Origin: Chara braunii
Taxonomy: Eukaryota > Streptophyta > Charophyceae > Charales > Characeae
Assembly: GCA_003427395.1 (NCBI GenBank)
Contig: BFEA01000780.1
Coordinates: 360,576 to 381,443, forward strand
Reading direction: 5' to 3'
Length of the DNA: 20,868 nt
Below are positions 16,930 through 20,868 of this stretch, piece after piece (positions within the stretch are counted from its first letter, which is position 1; the number at the start of each line of letters is the position of its first letter). The translations under genes and the position numbers were made by a program. Below the pieces are notes generated by a model. That model saw only the letters and a list, made by a program, of their open reading frames with translations, made no database searches and was not told where the DNA came from.

Positions 16930-17925
16930 CTGTTGACCACCTGGTAGTGTGGATAAGGACCTTCAGTCCAAATGTCCCTGGGAGTGACGTTCCCTTGCCG
17001 CCGCCCCACAAGGAGACGTGGTTTGGGGGTTTAGGGATCCTTGGGAGTATTTTAAGGACCCTTTGTAGCCCTTGTCAACATCTCCTTGGTAGTGTGTGAG
17101 TACCATTGGTCCACCTGGTAGTGTGGATAAGGACCTTTGGTCCAAATGTCTCCGGGAGCGTGTAAGTACCCTTGCTCTCCTCCCATAAGGAGACATGTTA
17201 TGGGGGTCTAGGGATCCTTGGGAGTATTTTAGGAGTTTTGGTAGCCCTTGTCCACATGTCCTTGGTAGTATGTGAGTATCCTTGGTCCACCTGGTAGTGT
17301 GGATAAGGACCCTTGGTCCAAATGTCCCGAGGAGTGTGTAAGTACCCTTGCCCCCCCCCCCCCTAAGGAGACATGTTTTGGGGGCTTAGGGGTTCTTGGG
17401 AGTATTCAAGGACCCTGGTAGCCCTTGTCCACATGTCTTGGTGGTGTGTGAGTACCCTTTGTTCACCTGGTAGTGTGGATAAGGACCCTTGGTCAAATGT
17501 CCCTGGGAGTGTATAAGTGCCCTTGCCGCCCCCCCATAAGGAGATGTGTTCTGAGTGTCTAGGGGTCCTTGGGAGTACATAAGGACCCTTGGTAGCCCCT
17601 GTCCACATGTCCTTGGTCTTGTGTGAGAACCCTTTGTCCACCTGGTAGTGTGGATAAGGACCCTTGGTCCAAATGTCCCTGGGAGTGTGTAGTACCCCTC
17701 CCCCCCCCCCCCCCGCCAATAAGGAGACGTGTTCTGGGGGTCTAGGGGTCCTTGGGAGGATAGAAGTACCCTTGGTAGCTCTTGTCCACATGTCCTTGGT
17801 AGCGTTTGAATACCCTTGGTCCACCTGGGAGTGTGGATAAGGACCCTCGGTCCAAATGTCCGTGGGAGTGTGTAAGTACCCTTGCCGCCACCCCATAACG
17901 AGACCTGTTCTGGGGGTCAACATCT
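16930..17925 (+). repeat. Tandem array of the ~177-bp satellite, ~5.5 units
   Basis: The landmark AGGAGACGTG (and variants) starts at 17011, 17188, 17366, 17539, 17722 and 17898, so the spacing is 173-183 bp and averages 177. Length changes come mainly from the poly-C run before the landmark (for example 17351-17363 and 17699-17714). Each unit contains four internal blocks sharing the core CTTGGKAGTRTKTRAGKACC followed by CTTGG, so it arose from a shorter monomer of about 35-45 bp. ORFs on the minus strand across this array are artefacts. Confidence 0.93.
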
Positions 17926-18280
17926 CTCGGAGGAGTCCAGGATTTGGTGGAAAAAAGAGATGGGATAGGTTGGGCCTCGGCCAGTCGGCCTCCACCCTGG
18001 TCTTGAACTACCACTACCTCCAGAGCTTGCACAGCAAGGCCTTGTACAGCACCGATTTCCTGCAGTCTGAGAGGGGAAAGTTGAACCCTTCTGTAGTCAC
18101 TACAAAAGGAATAAGGAGGCCCTTGGAGATAGTAGTGGGTTTATTCGGAGCAATCTAAAGCACTATGGGATGGCAGGTAGTCAGTTCCTATCGTGGGCTT
18201 CTCTTGGCTTTTAGACCGAAGCCCTCCCAATCAACTGTAGAACGAATGCCGTAATGGGGCTGATAAGCAGGCGTGCACAT
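17926..18280. other. No gene recognised
   Basis: A plus frame running out of the satellite (17856-18158) continues here with ordinary composition (LNYHYLQSLHSKALYSTDFL), but it begins inside the satellite and shows no domain. Nothing else is supportable. Confidence 0.35.
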
Positions 18281-18462
18281 AATAAACCCTAAACCTAGAG
18301 CCCCAAACAGTAACCCACAAGCCCTAAAGTATAAACCATAAGCTATGAACTACAAAAGCTATAGGCTATAAACCCTAAACTATGAGCTATAAACCCCAAA
18401 CTGCAGACTATAAGCCGGTAAAGGCCCTAAAGACCCTTAAACTGTGCACCCTAACCCGACCC
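18281..18462 (+). repeat. Degenerate telomere-like / CTATAAACC repeats
   Basis: AAACCCTAAA occurs exactly at 18284-18293 and 18370-18379. Around them are many related words (ATAAACCATAAGCTATGAAC, CTATAAACCCCAAACT, GGCCCTAAAGACCC) spaced by 10-20 bp. The unit resembles the plant telomere repeat CCCTAAA but is heavily diverged, and only a few units are exact. Confidence 0.55.
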
Positions 18463-18556
18463 ATGTATATCTGGGCCTGAACTTCAAAGGGAAGGCAGAT
18501 TGCCAAACCAGTTTTTTCCTAACCTGGAGTAAACTTCCCCTTACACCCCTTCTATT

Positions 18557-18633
18557 TCTTTTCTCCCCTTTTTCTCCCCTTTTTCTCCCCTTTTTCTCCC
18601 CTTTTTCTCCCCTTTTTCTCCTCTTTTTCTCCC
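18557..18633. repeat. 11-bp pyrimidine minisatellite (TTTTTCTCCCC), ~6 copies
   Basis: CTCCCCTTTTT repeats six or seven times with one C-to-T change near the end. Pure polypyrimidine, so the plus-strand ORF (Phe/Ser/Pro) over it is an artefact. Confidence 0.92.
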
Positions 18634-18639
18634 TTACAG

Positions 18640-19075
18640 CCGTCCTGTTGTTCTGGAAGAAGACATGATAAACAAAAGGTTCCCCCTTGTCTGCTGCCCT
18701 GCGCCTGACTTGTGTGCATTTCTCTATTTTACGGTAAATGTTGCAGGTGAGTTGGTTTGGAGGTCACAGCGCAGACGAACAGAGACGCTGCTGTCAGCAT
18801 GATTCTTCCCTTTCCCAACTCTTGGGGTGGTTGAATGATTTCATTCTTGATCTATTAATATCGGACTTACAGCCGCGTATTGCGCGGGGACTGGCTGGCT
18901 ACAACTAGGCTGGAAAGATTGTTGGTGACTCAAGGAAGAAAGTGGCGTTTTCAGCAGCAGCTGAAACTCCCAAATGGTGAGACAAAGCTGTGAGCAATGT
19001 GAACCCAAATCCAATGTTATATATGTCCACTAGAATCCCCAAGGCTAGAAATCATCGGTTCTTTCCCTCTAGCAG
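18640..19075. other. No gene recognised
   Basis: Unique-looking sequence. GAAGAAAGTGGCGTTTTC near 18946 resembles the short tandem unit at 4333-4412 (AAGAAAGTGGCGCTTC). No frame is convincing. Confidence 0.4.
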
Positions 19076-19079
19076 TAGC

Positions 19080-19132
<53 letters not shown>

Positions 19133-19146
19133 CCACAACCACAACG
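19076..19146. repeat. (CAA)n microsatellite
   Basis: About 20 CAA/ACA units are followed by two CCACAA variants. Confidence 0.95.
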
Positions 19147-19467
19147 AAGGGAAATGAAATCAAATTATAAGCCATGTCCTGATCATCCCATAACAGAGTC
19201 TAAATATTTTGTGCAATGTGCTTGACAAAGGATCAGTGTAGTACTATCAACTCGTATCAAGTTTGACTCGTCCAAAAAAAGGAAAAAAAAAGGGCCTTAC
19301 GCCGTTTACGGTCCTGGCTCCGTGTCCATTCTGGGGGGCGTCAGTCCGGTTCCTTTTCCCCCGGCAATTCAAAATGAGTACGACAGAGGACACCCATGCT
19401 TCCTTCGGTCGGGCTGAAGGATCGAGTACTCCACTGTTGTGGCACTCTGCCGCACTCATCCTTTTCT
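19147..19467. other. No gene recognised
   Basis: Contains an A-rich patch near 19274-19292. Short frames at 19247-19459 (minus) and 19263-19469 (plus) overlap each other and show no motif. Confidence 0.4.
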
Positions 19468-20060
19468 AGCCTGCTACCGAGCCTTTCTTGGACCCTTTTG
19501 TCTTTGTACCTACTGTGCTGTGAGTAAGCTGCGTGACTTGTGTTTGATATGTACATGTGCTGCCTGAGGCAGTAACTCTGTTTTTTTTCCTGCTTCTACC
19601 TTCTGCGACTAGAGTCCTTTCAAGTTTCAAGTCCCAACCCCATCCTCTTACAGCCTGCTCCCGAACCTTGCTTGGCCCCGTTGTCTTCGTGACCTCTCAC
19701 AGTAGCCTACTGTGAGTAAGAAAAGCTCAGCTCAAAATTTTACACTGTCGGCCCCCCCTCCCCCTCCCCCTCCCCCAAGTTGCTCCTAAACCTTGCTTGG
19801 CCCCTTTGTCTTCGTGACCACTCACAACAGCCTACTGTGAGTAAGAAATGCTAAACTCCTGTTCAATTTTATGCCTGTGTAGTCTGAGGGCATAACTTTG
19901 TTTTTCCTGTTCTTCCTGTTTTCCTCTCCTACTCCCTTACTCCCCATCTTTCTCCTACTCCCCATCTTTCTCCTCCTACTCCCCATCTTTCCCTTGCTTA
20001 TCTTCCTTCTCTTCCTTACCTTCACTTCGTTCCTTTTTCTCTTGCTTGGTCCCTTTTGCC
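19468..20060 (+). repeat. Diverged tandem repeat, 3 clear copies plus a partial fourth
   Basis: CTTGCTTGGCCCC-TTGTCTTCGTGACC and variants occur at about 19482, 19668 and 19791, with TTGCTTGGTCCCTTTTGCC near 20044. Each of the first three copies continues into CTGTGAGTAAG. Copies 1 and 3 also share CTGAGGCAGTAACT / CTGAGGGCATAACT and TTTTTTCCTG. Spacing varies (about 186 and 130 bp) because copy 2 has a (CCCCCT)n insert at about 19752-19778 and lacks the last part. Confidence 0.7.
19696..19716. repeat. Perfect 10-bp palindrome with 1-nt centre
   Basis: CTCACAGTAG (19696-19705) and CTACTGTGAG (19707-19716) are exact reverse complements. The equivalent site in the next repeat copy (near 19823-19843) has two mismatches in the left arm, and the first copy is shortened. 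Confidence 0.85.
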
Positions 20061-20491
20061 ATGCGCTCTTCTGTTTCCCTTCTCGCTTCTCTCTGGACAC
20101 GCCTATGCAGGTAATAAAAATATAATTAATAAATAGTATCATGCATATGGGAAAAAAAAGAAAAAAGAGAGAAAAAAATGATGGATGTGCATGTATCCAT
20201 GAGGCCATATGAAATTATGAATACAGAAGAGTATACCAAAAAGTGCAAAGTGCACAGAGGGCACTTCTCGCTCAACCACAGAAAAGTGGGAGACCTTGTG
20301 CTTCCCAATACAAATTGGTCCTGAAAACATGTTACAAACAAAGGAGTTGTCTTTTTCAAAACAATCCTTTGTAGCAGGCATGGAGGCAGGCAGGTAGGCA
20401 GGTTGGAGGGAGGGATGAACAAGACCAAATGATGGATAGACAGATGGATGCACAGCTGAGAGTCCCTAACAGAGACCACATGACACACCAA
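20061..20491. other. No gene recognised
   Basis: AT- and A-rich to about 20180 (GGGAAAAAAAAGAAAAAAG), then mixed sequence with GGCAGGCAGGTAGGCAGG near 20385 and GATGGATAGACAGATGG near 20430. Minus frames at 20126-20491 and 20139-20453 overlap and are Phe/Ser/Leu-rich, with no motif. Confidence 0.4.
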
Positions 20492-20691
20492 GACCCTGTC
20501 TACCCCTCTACCCCTCTACCCCTCTACCCCTCTACCTCTCTCCCTCTATCTCCCCCTCCCGCCCCCTCGCCCTCTTTCCATCTCTCCATCTCTACGTCTC
20601 CCTCTCTCTCCCTCTCTCCCTCTCTCCCTCTCTCCCTCTCTCCCTCTCTCCCTCTCTCCCTCCCTCTCTCCCTCTCTCACTCCCTCTCTCA
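20492..20691. repeat. Pyrimidine-rich tandem repeats
   Basis: CTACCCCT repeats about four times near 20497-20535, followed by (TCTCCC)n and (CTCC)n-type repeats to the start of the inverted-repeat arm. Confidence 0.88.
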
Positions 20692-20868
20692 CTCCCTCTC
20701 TCCTGCCCTCACTTGCTTATCACTCACACTCCTTCTCTCCTTCCTATCTCCCTCTCTCTCTCTCTCTCCCTCTCTCCCTCTCTCCCTCTCTCCCTCTCTC
20801 CCTCTCTCCCTCTCTCCCTCTCTCTCTGCATCTTTCCCTCTCCCTCTCTCCACCTCTCTCACTCTCTT
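20692..20868. repeat. Right arm of the window-end inverted repeat
   Basis: The reverse complement reproduces the left-end sequence, including GGAGTGTGAGTGATAAGCAA and GTGAGGGCAGGAGAGAGGG (left 254-297) and GAGAGGGAAAGATGCAGAGA (left 132-151). The middle differs in the number of GAGAGG units, and the left arm has two copies of the ~63-bp block where the right has one. Confidence 0.88.

Noticed and set aside
17363-17995. 210-codon minus-strand ORF
   Set aside because: It lies within the 177-bp satellite array and its translation simply repeats with the satellite unit.

Overview
This window looks like gene-poor, repeat-dominated nuclear DNA of a eukaryote. Long (GA)n/(CT)n, (CA)n and (CAA)n tracts, several minisatellites, a dispersed satellite family and no intact host gene all point that way. 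The one well-supported coding region is a decayed retroelement. A green-lineage host, perhaps a charophyte alga such as Chara, is an inference: the retroelement has the domain order reported for the 'Chlamys' type of Penelope-like elements, and there are plant-type telomere-like motifs (AAACCCTAAA). Only a database search could confirm the species.

The centrepiece is a minus-strand Penelope-like element (PLE) at about 8527-12829. Read 5' to 3' on the minus strand it holds: a 129-bp repeat at the 5' end; a start codon at 12692; a coiled-coil region; a SAP-like DNA-binding motif; a GIY-YIG endonuclease domain placed BEFORE the reverse transcriptase (RT); a basic linker; an RT with motifs A (FDIKDMFSKLP), B (GIPMGKSNSPALAC) and C (VDD); a C-terminal tail; a second copy of the 5' repeat followed by a related unit (pseudo-LTR); and a hammerhead-ribozyme-like fold. 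The protein is interrupted by four in-frame stops and several frameshifts, so this copy cannot make the full protein.

Layout. 1-297: purine-rich repeat whose reverse complement closes the window at 20692-20868. 295-545: first copy of a ~177-bp satellite. 546-3685: geneless, with a 50-bp minisatellite at 1848-2110. 3686-3836: satellite copy. 3838-4875: AT-rich palindromic repeats bounded by a 40-bp inverted repeat, with a long CT tract inside. 4876-8526: mostly unannotatable, with hairpins, a 21-bp minisatellite and one weak ORF at 6278-6892. 8527-12829: the PLE. 12830-13530: Pro/Gln-rich minus-strand reading frames next to the PLE insertion point. 13536-14275: satellite copy, another AT-rich repeat and a CT/CA/CG microsatellite. 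14276-16560: dispersed ~55-bp motif copies and a ~346-bp tandem duplication. 16570-16923: weak minus-strand ORF. 16930-17925: tandem array of the 177-bp satellite. 17926-20868: telomere-like repeats, pyrimidine minisatellites, a three-copy repeat with an embedded palindrome, and the closing inverted repeat.

No operon-like or pathway organisation exists. The only parts that work together are those of the PLE: RT and endonuclease for target-primed insertion, the coiled coil and SAP motif probably for oligomerisation or DNA binding, and the ribozyme for RNA processing.
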